NCBI RefSeq assembly: GCF_000145215.1
Contig: NC_014392.1
Location: 310,001 to 374,000 of the forward strand
Length of the DNA stretch: 64,000 nucleotides
Source: Caldicellulosiruptor obsidiansis OB47
GTDB taxonomy: Bacteria > Bacillota > Thermoanaerobacteria > Caldicellulosiruptorales > Caldicellulosiruptoraceae
Direction: 5' to 3'
Part shown: positions 15,748 through 23,804 of the stretch, in pieces
How positions within the stretch are numbered: position 1 is the first letter of the stretch
Layout of the letters: each line of letters opens with the position of its first letter
Made by a program: the position numbers and the translations under genes
The notes under the pieces: generated by a model
Databases searched by the model: none
Told to the model about the DNA's origin: nothing
Seen by the model: the letters and a program-made list of their open reading frames with translations, nothing else

Positions 15748-17130
15748 TTAAGTTGTAGATTTTTGTTCTTTGGGCAATATAATTTCGAAACACGAGCCAA
15801 TGCCAATTTTACTTGTGACATTTATTCTGCCTTTGTGAATTTTTACAATCCAATCGACGATAGAAAGACCAAGACCTATTCCCTCAGTTGTTCGTGCCTT
15901 ATCCACTCGGTAAAATCTATTAAAAATAAAAGGAAGATCCTCTTCAGGAATTCCAATGCCACTATCTTCAATAGTTATTTTTATTTGATGTTCTAATTCC
16001 TCGACTTTTGTTTTTACCCATCCACCTTTTTTGTTATATTTTATAGCATTTTCAATAAGATTTATAAAAAGACGAGTAAGCAGAGTTTGGTCGCCTTCAA
16101 TAAAGATTTCTTTATTGCAATCATGGTATAATTTTACTTCTTTTTGTAAGGCAAATTCTTTCATTTCCTCTATTACATCTTCTACCATGTTTTTAAGATT
16201 TATCTTTTCAAAATCTACAGGCCAGTTACCTTCTTCACATCGGCTTAGCATAAAAAGCTGTGATATTATTTTGTTCATCTTTAATATTTCTCTGTATATA
16301 TAATGTAACTGTTGATGATACCTATCTTTAGTTAAGTTCCTTTCAAGTGCTTCTTCTACTAAAGCTTTAATTGTTGCAAGTGGAGTTCGAAGTTCATGTG
16401 ATGCATCTGATAAGAACCGTCTTTCTCTTTTGAATGCATTTTCTAATCTTTCCAGCATTTCATCAAATGTTAAAGCAAGCCTGCCAATTTCATCATTTGT
16501 GTTTGGAAAATTCAAACGTTTGCTCAAATCGGTATGTCCTATTGTTCTTGCCATTGTTGTTATATCGTCAATGGGTTTTAATGCTTTTTTAGCAAGGATA
16601 TACCCACCTGCTACTGCTATTAAAAACGGAATTGGGATAGATAGAAATATTACGTTTTTCAAATTATTCATAATTCTTCTTGTTGAAGATGGTCTTCCAA
16701 TTCTGAGCCAGCCGATTAGGTTATTTTTCATATCATATATTCGCTGGTCATAAACAAGCCATTCTTTGCCATTTAATTCAAACATTCTTACCTTTGTATC
16801 AAGAGGAATGTTTTTTATGCTTTTTGCAAATAAATTACTTGTTGAATATATCATCTTTTTATTTTTGGAATACACTACTATTTGTGCTCCTGAGCTAATT
16901 ATTCTGTGTGACTCTGAGATAGTAATTTTGCTGTCTTTCGAAATGTTTATTCTCAAAGCAACTTCATATGCAAAGTCCTGCAAAAAACTTCTCTCGCTTA
17001 TTTCTAAAGTTTGAAACATAAGAAGGTACAAAAAAAGACTAAACAGAGCTACTATGACCATTAACATTATTGAATACCAGATAGTAAGTTTTAATCTTAT
17101 ATTTAAACACTTAAGAAAATTTTTTTTCAT
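15748..17130 (-). CDS. Sensor histidine kinase
   Basis: This is a 460-aa membrane sensor kinase. Transmembrane helix 1 is at about residues 14-37 and helix 2 at about 158-182, enclosing an extracytoplasmic sensor domain of ~120 residues. HAMP follows, then the HisKA box with phospho-acceptor His in D-A-S-H-E-L-R-T-P-L, and the ATPase domain with N-box N-L-I-E-N-A-I-K-Y-N, G1 D-S-G-I-G-I-P, F-box F-N-R-F-Y-R and G2 G-L-G-L-S-I-V. It overlaps the response regulator gene by 4 bp (ATGA type), so the two are translationally coupled. The signal is unknown; a divergent gene for a small exported protein (17972) is a likely target. It converges on the CheB-like gene with ~70 bp between. Confidence 0.95.
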   Translation of the reverse strand: MKKNFLKCLNIRLKLTIWYSIMLMVIVALFSLFLYLLMFQTLEISERSFLQDFAYEVALRINISKDSKITISESHRIISSGAQIVVYSKNKKMIYSTSNLFAKSIKNIPLDTKVRMFELNGKEWLVYDQRIYDMKNNLIGWLRIGRPSSTRRIMNNLKNVIFLSIPIPFLIAVAGGYILAKKALKPIDDITTMARTIGHTDLSKRLNFPNTNDEIGRLALTFDEMLERLENAFKRERRFLSDASHELRTPLATIKALVEEALERNLTKDRYHQQLHYIYREILKMNKIISQLFMLSRCEEGNWPVDFEKINLKNMVEDVIEEMKEFALQKEVKLYHDCNKEIFIEGDQTLLTRLFINLIENAIKYNKKGGWVKTKVEELEHQIKITIEDSGIGIPEEDLPFIFNRFYRVDKARTTEGIGLGLSIVDWIVKIHKGRINVTSKIGIGSCFEIILPKEQKSTT

Positions 17131-17813
17131 TTTTCATCCCTCAACATATATCCTACACCACGGATAGTATAAATAAGTTTTTCAGGGAAACCATCATCAA
17201 TTTTTCGACGAAGATACCTTATATAAACATCAACTATATTAGAAGTTCCTTCGAAATCATAATTCCATACATGCTCGGCTATCTGAGAGCGTGTAAGGAC
17301 TCTGCCTTTATTTCTAGCAAGATATTCTAAAATAGAATACTCTTTTGATGTAAGCTCAATTAGCTTTCCTGCTCTTGTGACCTTGTGAGAATTTGTATCT
17401 ATTACAAGGTCTTTTACTTTGATTATTGGTTCTCTTGTTTGAGCATATCTTCTTAATAATGCTCTTATTCTTGCTAAAAGTTCATCAAATGAAAAAGGCT
17501 TTACAAGATAATCATCTGCACCAGCATCAAGTCCAATGACTCTGTCTTCTATTGAATCTTTAGCAGTCAAACAAAGTACTGGTGTTTGGATTCCTTTTAA
17601 TCTTATAAGTTTCAGCAAGTTGATGCCATCAATCTTAGGAAGCATTATGTCAAGTATAATAAGGTCATAGCTGGTGCTCGTTGCAAAATGAAGACCTTCC
17701 TGTCCGTCAAAAGTTATATCTGTACTATAGCCTACTTCTTGAAGTCTTCTTGCAATGGTGTGTGCTAGTGATTCCTGATCTTCTACTATTAGAATTCTCA
17801 TTTGAGTTTTCAC
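17127..17813 (-). CDS. OmpR/PhoB-family response regulator
   Basis: This 228-aa regulator has an N-terminal receiver domain (V-E-D-Q-E acidic pocket, phospho-acceptor Asp in I-L-D-I-M-L-P, T in C-L-T-A-K, K in L-V-K-P-F) and a C-terminal winged helix (about 130-225) with L-T-S-K-E-Y-S-I-L-E-Y-L and the recognition-helix region V-D-V-Y-I-R-Y-L-R-R-K-I. It is the first gene of the two-gene operon with the kinase. Three TTTAAT direct repeats 11 bp apart lie 63 bp upstream between it and the divergent gene, a pattern expected for an OmpR/PhoB-type dimer array, so it may control both directions. Confidence 0.96.
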   Translation of the reverse strand: MKTQMRILIVEDQESLAHTIARRLQEVGYSTDITFDGQEGLHFATSTSYDLIILDIMLPKIDGINLLKLIRLKGIQTPVLCLTAKDSIEDRVIGLDAGADDYLVKPFSFDELLARIRALLRRYAQTREPIIKVKDLVIDTNSHKVTRAGKLIELTSKEYSILEYLARNKGRVLTRSQIAEHVWNYDFEGTSNIVDVYIRYLRRKIDDGFPEKLIYTIRGVGYMLRDEK

Positions 17814-17875
17814 CTACACTTTAGTTTCTATCTCAAAATTATAACTTATGCTGAAAACTTTATAAATTAAAAAAG

Positions 17876-17903
17876 TTTAATCCTTCTTTAATCTTCTTTT
17901 AAT
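17876..17903. promoter_or_regulatory. Three 11-bp-spaced direct repeats, likely response-regulator boxes
   Basis: TTTAAT occurs at 17876, 17887 and 17898, exactly 11 bp apart, in the intergenic region between the response regulator gene and the divergent small exported protein gene. OmpR/PhoB-type regulators bind such tandem half sites on one DNA face. The next bases toward the + gene are AT-rich and could supply a -10 element. Binding is inferred. Confidence 0.55.
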
Positions 17904-17971
17904 GTTAAAGATTTAAAATAAATAACAGATTTGAAAAATCAAAATTTTACAAAAGGGAGGTTTTGATTTCA

Positions 17972-18277
17972 ATGAAAAGAAAATCAAAGCTTATGAAAAG
18001 ACTTATTGCAATTGGAATTTTGGCAGCTTTTATTTTAACTGGAGTTTTTAGTTTTGCTGCCACAACATCTACTTCTTCGTCAAAAAGCCATGTAAAGAAG
18101 GTATCCACAGTTGCAACTAAAACTCCTGTAAAAGCAGGAAAGATTAGTACAAAATTAGCTAAATATTCAAAGAGCAGCAAGTCTTCAAAAACAGAAACTA
18201 AAAAGAGTTCTACAAAAACAAACAAAGTTTATTCCTCAAAGAACCAAAAAACTGCGAAAACGTCAACCTCAAAATAA
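17972..18277 (+). CDS. Small exported Lys/Ser/Thr-rich protein
   Basis: This encodes a 101-aa protein. ATG 17972 lies 11 bases after GGGAGG (17955-17960). Residues ~1-30 are a signal peptide (basic start, hydrophobic core L-I-A-I-G-I-L-A-A-F-I-L, cleavage near F-S-F-A-A). The mature ~70 residues are nearly all Lys, Ser, Thr, Ala and Val, strongly basic and low in complexity, so probably disordered and able to bind acidic wall polymers or surfaces. No family was recognised. Its promoter region carries the 11-bp repeats thought to bind the divergent OmpR-type regulator, making it a candidate output of that two-component system. Confidence 0.75.
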   Translation: MKRKSKLMKRLIAIGILAAFILTGVFSFAATTSTSSSKSHVKKVSTVATKTPVKAGKISTKLAKYSKSSKSSKTETKKSSTKTNKVYSSKNQKTAKTSTSK

Positions 18278-18333
18278 ATCAAATTAACTAAAGGTAGCAC
18301 TGCTACAATCCTAACTTCATAATAAAAAATTTT

Positions 18334-18379
18334 GGGCTGTGCCATTTAGATGCTTTTAAAGAAGGGCCAGCCCTTTTTT
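18334..18379 (+). terminator. Rho-independent terminator after the small exported protein gene
   Basis: GGGCTG (18334-18339) pairs with CAGCCC (18368-18373), extended by partly paired TGCC/GGGC, and is followed by TTTTTT. It closes the single-gene unit starting at 17972. Confidence 0.75.
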
Positions 18380-18695
18380 ATTATGACCTTACATAAAATG
18401 AGAGTTTGCAAAACTGGAATTTTTTATAATTTCTAATTTTCTTTATGTAACTTTTCAGGATAAAAAAGAGAGAATGCAACCAAAAATTTTATAATATGCT
18501 ATTAAACTGTATAAATTCCAGTAATATTTTGTATTATATTGAGTCCTGATTGATAATTTATTATCACATTTCTATTTTCTTTTACATACAGGTTGTGGTA
18601 TATATAAAGTTAAGATTTATATTTAGCAAGAAAAACTTTGAAATTTACAGTGTTCAACCTATTTTAACTTTAAAGAAGAAAGAAGGTATAAAAGG
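18380..18695. other. Gene-free AT-rich stretch upstream of comB
   Basis: No open frame with an RBS and no clear RNA structure was seen. The stretch probably contains the promoter for the comB gene, but no convincing -35/-10 pair with good spacing could be fixed. Confidence 0.5.
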
Positions 18696-19436
18696 TTGAA
18701 GATAGTTACATTTTCACACTATAAAGATGTTGATGAAAAAGAGATAAAAGATTCTGTTGCCGTTGTGATAGACCTATTGAGGGCAACTTCTGTTATGATA
18801 TGGGCAATCTCAAATGGGGCAGAAAAGATTATTCCTGTTGAGTCCATTGAAGAGGCAAGACTTTTTAAAAGTGTTGAAGAAACCTTTATACTTGGAGGGG
18901 AAAGAGGAGGTTTAAAGATTGAAGGGTTTGACCTTGACAATTCACCTCTTTCTTATAAAAAAGAGGTTGTTTGTGGTAGAAAAATTATCATGACAACAAC
19001 AAACGGAACAAGAGCGCTCAAAAGAGCAGTTATGGCGAAAAGAATATTTCTTGGTTCATTTATAAATGCACAAAAAACTGCAGAGTATATATTAAAAGAA
19101 GCTTTGAAAAAGGATATACAAAAAATAACAATTGTATGTGCAGGTACAGAAGAGAAGTTTACCCTTGAAGATATTCTGTGTGCTGGATATTTTGTTGATA
19201 TGTTTAAAAATGGTCTTGGAGATGTTGAAATTGATGATCTATCCTTGGCTTCATTTGAGCTATATAAAAAATTTGAAAATGACCCTCATAAAATATTAAA
19301 ATATTCATATCACTATAATCGTCTAAAACAGCTTGGGTTTGAAAAAGATCTTGAGTTTTGTCTCAGAAAAGACTTTGTAGATTGTATTTGTGAGTATAAA
19401 AACCTTGTTGTAGAGAAGGTGTTTGTTGATGTTTGA
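18696..19436 (+). CDS. comB: 2-phosphosulfolactate phosphatase family protein (ComB)
   Basis: This 246-aa protein is of the ComB family, Mg-dependent acid phosphatases defined by the methanogen enzyme that dephosphorylates 2-phosphosulfolactate in coenzyme M synthesis. Family features: V-V-I-D-L-L-R-A-T-S-V-M (active-site region, ~residues 24-35), L-G-G-E-R-G-G, and M-T-T-T-N-G-T-R-A-L. The start is TTG 18696 with an AGAAGG-type RBS 8-10 bases upstream. Bacteria of this type do not make coenzyme M by the methanogen route, so the real substrate may differ. It overlaps the next gene by 8 bp. Confidence 0.85.
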   Translation: MKIVTFSHYKDVDEKEIKDSVAVVIDLLRATSVMIWAISNGAEKIIPVESIEEARLFKSVEETFILGGERGGLKIEGFDLDNSPLSYKKEVVCGRKIIMTTTNGTRALKRAVMAKRIFLGSFINAQKTAEYILKEALKKDIQKITIVCAGTEEKFTLEDILCAGYFVDMFKNGLGDVEIDDLSLASFELYKKFENDPHKILKYSYHYNRLKQLGFEKDLEFCLRKDFVDCICEYKNLVVEKVFVDV

Positions 19437-19989
19437 GATTTATCTTTCGTCATATTCAAAGAGGATTTATAGGAAAAGAGCCAAAATTACAAGTTTTGTA
19501 GGAATGATTTTTATTCTATTAATATCTTCTCTTTTGCATTTTGGGTTTGAGTTTTTCGGGAGGATAAAATGGACAGCAATAGTTTTTGCAGTAAACGAGA
19601 GTGTATGGGAACATCTAAAGATAGGATTTTTTGGTGGCTTTATTTTCTACATAATTGAATATATAATCTATGGAAGAAGGTTTGAAAATTTTATTGTAGG
19701 AAAGTCTGTAGCACTTTTTTTAATTCCTTTTTTAACAGCTATATTTTATTTTCTGTACACCGCATTTTTGGCTGACAATCTTTTTTTGGATATATTAACG
19801 CTTGTTTTGGCAATCATAATTGCTCAGCTTGTCAGTCTTAAAATCACACTTTCACAAAAGAAAATTAAAAAAGCACCTTTTGTGATACTGATAATTTTGC
19901 TTTTGATTATTTTTCCGCTGTTTACATACTTTCCACCTAAGATTCCTCAGCTTTTTTACGACTTTGCTCACAAAAGGTATGGAATATAA
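19429..19989 (+). CDS. Integral membrane protein, DUF6512-like
   Basis: This ~186-aa membrane protein starts at ATG 19429, inside the end of comB. It has five to six hydrophobic helices (about 22-40, 65-85, 98-120, 122-142, 150-172) and a distinctive V-N-E-S-V-W-E-H-L-K segment in the first loop, a pattern I associate with DUF6512. Function is unknown. It appears co-transcribed with comB and lies 26 bp before metG. Confidence 0.75.
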   Translation: MFEIYLSSYSKRIYRKRAKITSFVGMIFILLISSLLHFGFEFFGRIKWTAIVFAVNESVWEHLKIGFFGGFIFYIIEYIIYGRRFENFIVGKSVALFLIPFLTAIFYFLYTAFLADNLFLDILTLVLAIIIAQLVSLKITLSQKKIKKAPFVILIILLLIIFPLFTYFPPKIPQLFYDFAHKRYGI

Positions 19990-20015
19990 ATTTTTAAGAG
20001 GAGGAACAGGAAAAG

Positions 20016-21977
20016 ATGGAAAAACCAAAATTTTATATAACCACACCAATATACTATCCTTCTGACAAGCTTCATGTTGGTCACACTTACTGTACAGTTG
20101 CTGCTGATACAATTGCAAGGTACAAGAGATTAAGAGGGTATGACGTGTTTTTCCTGACAGGGACAGATGAGCATGGACAAAAGATAGAAAGAAAAGCGCA
20201 GGAAGCCGGTAAAACTCCACAACAATATGTTGATGAGATAGTGGCTTCAATAAAAGAGTTGTGGAAGCTTATGAACATTTCATACGATGATTTTATAAGA
20301 ACAACCGAAGAGAGACATAAAAAGGTTGTTCAAAAGATTTTTACAAAGCTTTATGAACAGGGCGATATTTATAAAAGCGAGTATGAAGGCTGGTACTGTA
20401 CACCATGTGAATCTTTCTGGCTTGACAGACAGCTTGTTGATGGGAAATGTCCTGATTGTGGAAGACCTGTTGAGCGTGCAAGGGAAGAGAGTTACTTTTT
20501 CAGGTTATCAAAGTATCAGGATGCCTTGATGAAATATATAGAGGAACATCCAGAATTTATAGTTCCCCAGTCACGTGCAAATGAGATGATAAATAACTTT
20601 ATAAAACCGGGACTTGAGGATGTCTGTGTGTCAAGAACAACAATTAAGTGGGGAATTGAAGTGCCGTTTGACCCCAAACATGTCATATATGTATGGATAG
20701 ATGCTCTTTCAAACTATATAACAGCACTTGGTTATATGTCAGAAGATGATAGCAGGTTTAAAAAATACTGGCCGGCAGATGTTCACCTTGTTGGAAAAGA
20801 AATTGTCAGGTTCCACACCATTATTTGGCCGGCAATGCTTATGGCGCTTGGTCTTCCTCTTCCAAAGACTGTATTTGGTCATGGCTGGCTTCTTTTGGAA
20901 GGCGGTAAAATGTCAAAGTCCAAGGGAAATGTTGTTGACCCGGTAATTCTTGCTCAAAAATATGGCGTGGATAGTCTCAGATATTTCTTGCTTCGTGAAA
21001 TTCCATTTGGTGCAGATGGTTATTTTTCAGAAGATGCTCTTAAAAACAGGCATAATAGTGACCTTGCAAACGATCTTGGAAATTTGCTTTCAAGAACAGT
21101 TGCAATGATAGAAAAGTATTTTGATGGTGTGATTTATCATCCAGAGGAAGAAGAAGAGATTGACAATGAACTGAAAAGACTTGCTAAAGAGGTATACGAA
21201 AATGTCTGCAAGCTGCTTGATGAGTTCCAGTTTTCAAATGCATTGATTGAAATATGGAAGCTTATCTCAAGGGCGAACAAGTATATTGACCAGACAATGC
21301 CCTGGGTGCTTGGCAAAGACAAGTCAAAGTATCCAAGGCTAAAAACAGTGCTTTATAATCTTGCAGAGGTTTTGAGAGTGGTTGCTGTGTTAATAGAGCC
21401 ATTTATGCCTCAGACAACACCAAAGATCTTGCAACAGCTGGGTATTTCAAAGGATGAAAATTTGGATATAACTACATGGGAGAGTGCATCACAGTATGGC
21501 TTGATTCCAGAGGGTACAAAGGTAAAAAGAGGTGAACCTATTTTCCCAAGAATAATAGAAAAGGAGGAAAATGCTGTGGAAGATACAAACAAGCAAGAAG
21601 TTAAAAGACCTGAGGGAGCTGTGCCTGCAGATGACAAAAATGAAGAGCAAAAAGAATACATCACAATAAATGATTTTGCAAAATTAGAACTGAGAGTTGC
21701 TAAGATATTAGAAGCACATAGAATAGAAGGTGCAGATAAACTTTTGAAACTCATTATTGATTTAGGAGATGAGAAGAGGCAAATTGTTGCAGGTATTGCA
21801 AAACACTACTCACCCGAGGAGCTTGTTGGCAAAAAGATTGTGGTTGTTGCAAACTTAAAGCCTGCAAAGTTAAGAGGAGTAGAATCTCAGGGAATGCTTT
21901 TGGCAGCCTCAATTGGCGATGAACTTACCTTAATCACCCCTGAAAAGGACATAAAAGAAGGAGCAAAGGTAAAATGA
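20016..21977 (+). CDS. metG: Methionyl-tRNA synthetase with C-terminal tRNA-binding domain
   Basis: This is a 653-aa class I synthetase charging tRNA-Met. The HIGH signature appears as H-V-G-H near residue 21, and the K-M-S-K-S loop is intact at ~300. A zinc-binding insert has C-T-P-C and C-P-D-C pairs (~residues 127-148). The C-terminal ~110 residues (from I-T-I-N-D-F-A-K-L-E-L-R-V) are an EMAPII/Trbp111-type OB-fold that dimerises and holds tRNA. Length and layout fit the B. subtilis-type enzyme. The gene starts behind AGAGGAGGA and overlaps tatD by 4 bp (ATGA), as often seen in Bacillota. No T-box leader is present because the gene is only 26 bp from its upstream neighbour. Confidence 0.97.
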   Translation: MEKPKFYITTPIYYPSDKLHVGHTYCTVAADTIARYKRLRGYDVFFLTGTDEHGQKIERKAQEAGKTPQQYVDEIVASIKELWKLMNISYDDFIRTTEERHKKVVQKIFTKLYEQGDIYKSEYEGWYCTPCESFWLDRQLVDGKCPDCGRPVERAREESYFFRLSKYQDALMKYIEEHPEFIVPQSRANEMINNFIKPGLEDVCVSRTTIKWGIEVPFDPKHVIYVWIDALSNYITALGYMSEDDSRFKKYWPADVHLVGKEIVRFHTIIWPAMLMALGLPLPKTVFGHGWLLLEGGKMSKSKGNVVDPVILAQKYGVDSLRYFLLREIPFGADGYFSEDALKNRHNSDLANDLGNLLSRTVAMIEKYFDGVIYHPEEEEEIDNELKRLAKEVYENVCKLLDEFQFSNALIEIWKLISRANKYIDQTMPWVLGKDKSKYPRLKTVLYNLAEVLRVVAVLIEPFMPQTTPKILQQLGISKDENLDITTWESASQYGLIPEGTKVKRGEPIFPRIIEKEENAVEDTNKQEVKRPEGAVPADDKNEEQKEYITINDFAKLELRVAKILEAHRIEGADKLLKLIIDLGDEKRQIVAGIAKHYSPEELVGKKIVVVANLKPAKLRGVESQGMLLAASIGDELTLITPEKDIKEGAKVK

Positions 21978-22738
21978 TAATAGATGTTCATGCACACTAT
22001 GATGATGAAGCTTTTGATGCAGATTTAGAGGATGTGATGGCAAAACTGAAAGAAGAAGATATAATTGCCATCTCATCCTCTTCTTCTGTTGAGTCTTCAA
22101 AAGAAAACATTGAAATTGCAAAAAAATATGATAACATTTATATAACTGTAGGAATTCATCCTCATGAGGCAAAGGATGCACCAAAGGATTTTGAGCAGGA
22201 GCTTTTTGGGCTTGCAAGGTTTGAAAAGAACGTTGCAATTGGTGAGATTGGGCTTGACTATCACTACGATTTTTCTCCAAGGGATGTTCAAAGAGATGTT
22301 TTTGTAAGACAGATTGAGGTTGCAAAAGAATTAAATCTTCCAATTGTTGTTCATTCAAGAGAGGCTCACAAGGATACTTTGGATGTTCTTTTTGAAAGAG
22401 CTGTAGGCAAAATTCCAGTTTTAATACACTGTTATTCAGGAAGCGTTGAGATGAGCAGGATTTTGAGAAAACATGGGATATATATCTCAGTTGGTGGTGT
22501 TATCACTTTTCAGAATGCTAAAAAACTGGTTGAGGTTGTGAAAGAGTATCCGCTTGAACTTTTGATGCTGGAAACGGATAGTCCTTACCTGACACCGCAC
22601 CCCTACAGAGGAAAAAGAAATGATTCAACTTATTTAAAGTATGTAATACAAAAAATTGCTCAAATAAAAGATGTTTCTGAAGATGAGGTTATTGAAAAGA
22701 CTACACAGAATGCAAAAAACTTTTTTGGTATAAAATAA
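21974..22738 (+). CDS. tatD: TatD family metal-dependent hydrolase (DNase)
   Basis: This 254-aa TIM-barrel metallohydrolase carries the TatD ligands: H-A-H-Y-D near residue 6, G-I-H-P-H-E-A near 58, G-E-I-G-L-D-Y near 90, V-H-S-R-E-A near 125, H-C-Y-S-G near 153 and E-T-D-S-P-Y-L near 203. Family members are Mg-dependent DNases, including 3'-5' exonuclease activity. It is coupled to metG by a 4-bp overlap and followed by its frequent partner, a radical SAM protein. Confidence 0.95.
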   Translation: MIIDVHAHYDDEAFDADLEDVMAKLKEEDIIAISSSSSVESSKENIEIAKKYDNIYITVGIHPHEAKDAPKDFEQELFGLARFEKNVAIGEIGLDYHYDFSPRDVQRDVFVRQIEVAKELNLPIVVHSREAHKDTLDVLFERAVGKIPVLIHCYSGSVEMSRILRKHGIYISVGGVITFQNAKKLVEVVKEYPLELLMLETDSPYLTPHPYRGKRNDSTYLKYVIQKIAQIKDVSEDEVIEKTTQNAKNFFGIK

Positions 22739-22765
22739 AAAGAATGGAGATGAAACAAAGATAAA

Positions 22766-23359
22766 ATGGGAATGATAACATATACAATTGACAACAGGTT
22801 ATATATAAATGTCACCAATAAATGTACAAACTCATGCATATTCTGTATAAGAAACTCTGAGAAAGGACTTGGCGAAGGATATGACCTCTGGCTTGAAAAG
22901 GATCCAACAGCAGAGGAGATTTTGAATGAGATAAAAGACCCTCAAAAATATGATGAGATAGTATTTTGTGGCTATGGTGAGCCTTTAATAAAACTTGATG
23001 TTGTCATTGAAGTTGCAAAAAGGTTAAAAGAGAGAACTTCAGTGCCGCTAAGGGTCAATACAAACGGTCATGCATCTTATATTCATAAAAAAAACGTACC
23101 ACAGCTTTTATCAGGGCTTATTGACAGGATATCAATAAGTCTAAATGCTCCAAATAAAGAGAGGTACAATGAAATCTGCAGACCTTTTGATAAAGACATA
23201 TATGACCATGTAATTGAGTTTATAAAGGAAAGTAGAAAGTATATAAAAGAGGTTTGGGTTTCGTGTGTTGATATAATTTCAAAAGAGGAGGTAGAAGAGT
23301 GCAAAAAAATTGCACAGGAGCTGGGAGTTAATTTTAAGCTGAGAGCTTATGAGCAATAA
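22766..23359 (+). CDS. TatD-associated radical SAM protein
   Basis: This 197-aa radical SAM protein has the [4Fe-4S] motif C-T-N-S-C-I-F-C at ~residues 17-24, then G-Y-G-E-P-L (SAM contact) and R-V-N-T-N-G. It is short, essentially just the radical SAM core without a C-terminal accessory domain. It corresponds to the family named for its regular position next to TatD nucleases (TIGR04038, from memory). Substrate unknown. The gene is 27 bp after tatD. Confidence 0.88.
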   Translation: MGMITYTIDNRLYINVTNKCTNSCIFCIRNSEKGLGEGYDLWLEKDPTAEEILNEIKDPQKYDEIVFCGYGEPLIKLDVVIEVAKRLKERTSVPLRVNTNGHASYIHKKNVPQLLSGLIDRISISLNAPNKERYNEICRPFDKDIYDHVIEFIKESRKYIKEVWVSCVDIISKEEVEECKKIAQELGVNFKLRAYEQ

Positions 23360-23804
23360 ACCAGAAAAAATAGAGAAGTTCTTAAAAGGCATAAAAAGGG
23401 CATTTTTGCGTATAGTTAAAGTATACAAAATAAACACTGATTTTTATCAAAATCGGTCAAGTATTCACATAGCCACATAGCTAAAAAAGCTGAAAGAAAT
23501 TTGAAAAAGTTTATTTATTTTTGGTATTGATTGGTGTATACAAAAAACATATAATTATAACTGTAAACAGCAGGTGGCAAGAAAAATGCGGACAACCCCC
23601 TTGTAACTCTTATTTTTGAAAGCTTACATAAGTTCAAAATCCCCCCGTTCATTTCCTCCTTTTATATAGAAAGCGGGCAGAAGCTCATAAAATGGAAGAG
23701 CTTCTGCCCGCTTGCGATTTTAGAAGAATTTTTAATAGAAAATGGGCAGAGGATAGTGTAAAATAAAAAAAGCATATTTGGTTACAGAGGAGAAGGCAAG
23801 GTAT
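23360..23804. other. 445-bp intergenic stretch
   Basis: No gene was found. It contains an imperfect GTATA/TATAC repeat near 23410, an AT-rich part, a C-rich stretch near 23590-23650 (CCCCCTTG, then CCCCCCG), and the long hairpin at 23671-23713. The promoter of the PIG-L gene is likely here, but I could not fix it. Confidence 0.45.
23671..23713. terminator. 16-bp perfect hairpin, possible bidirectional terminator
   Basis: AAGCGGGCAGAAGCTC (23671-23686) pairs without mismatch with GAGCTTCTGCCCGCTT (23698-23713), loop 11 bases. The flanking T-tract is poor on both strands (GCGATTTT on +). It may terminate the metG operon or act as another structured element. Confidence 0.5.
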
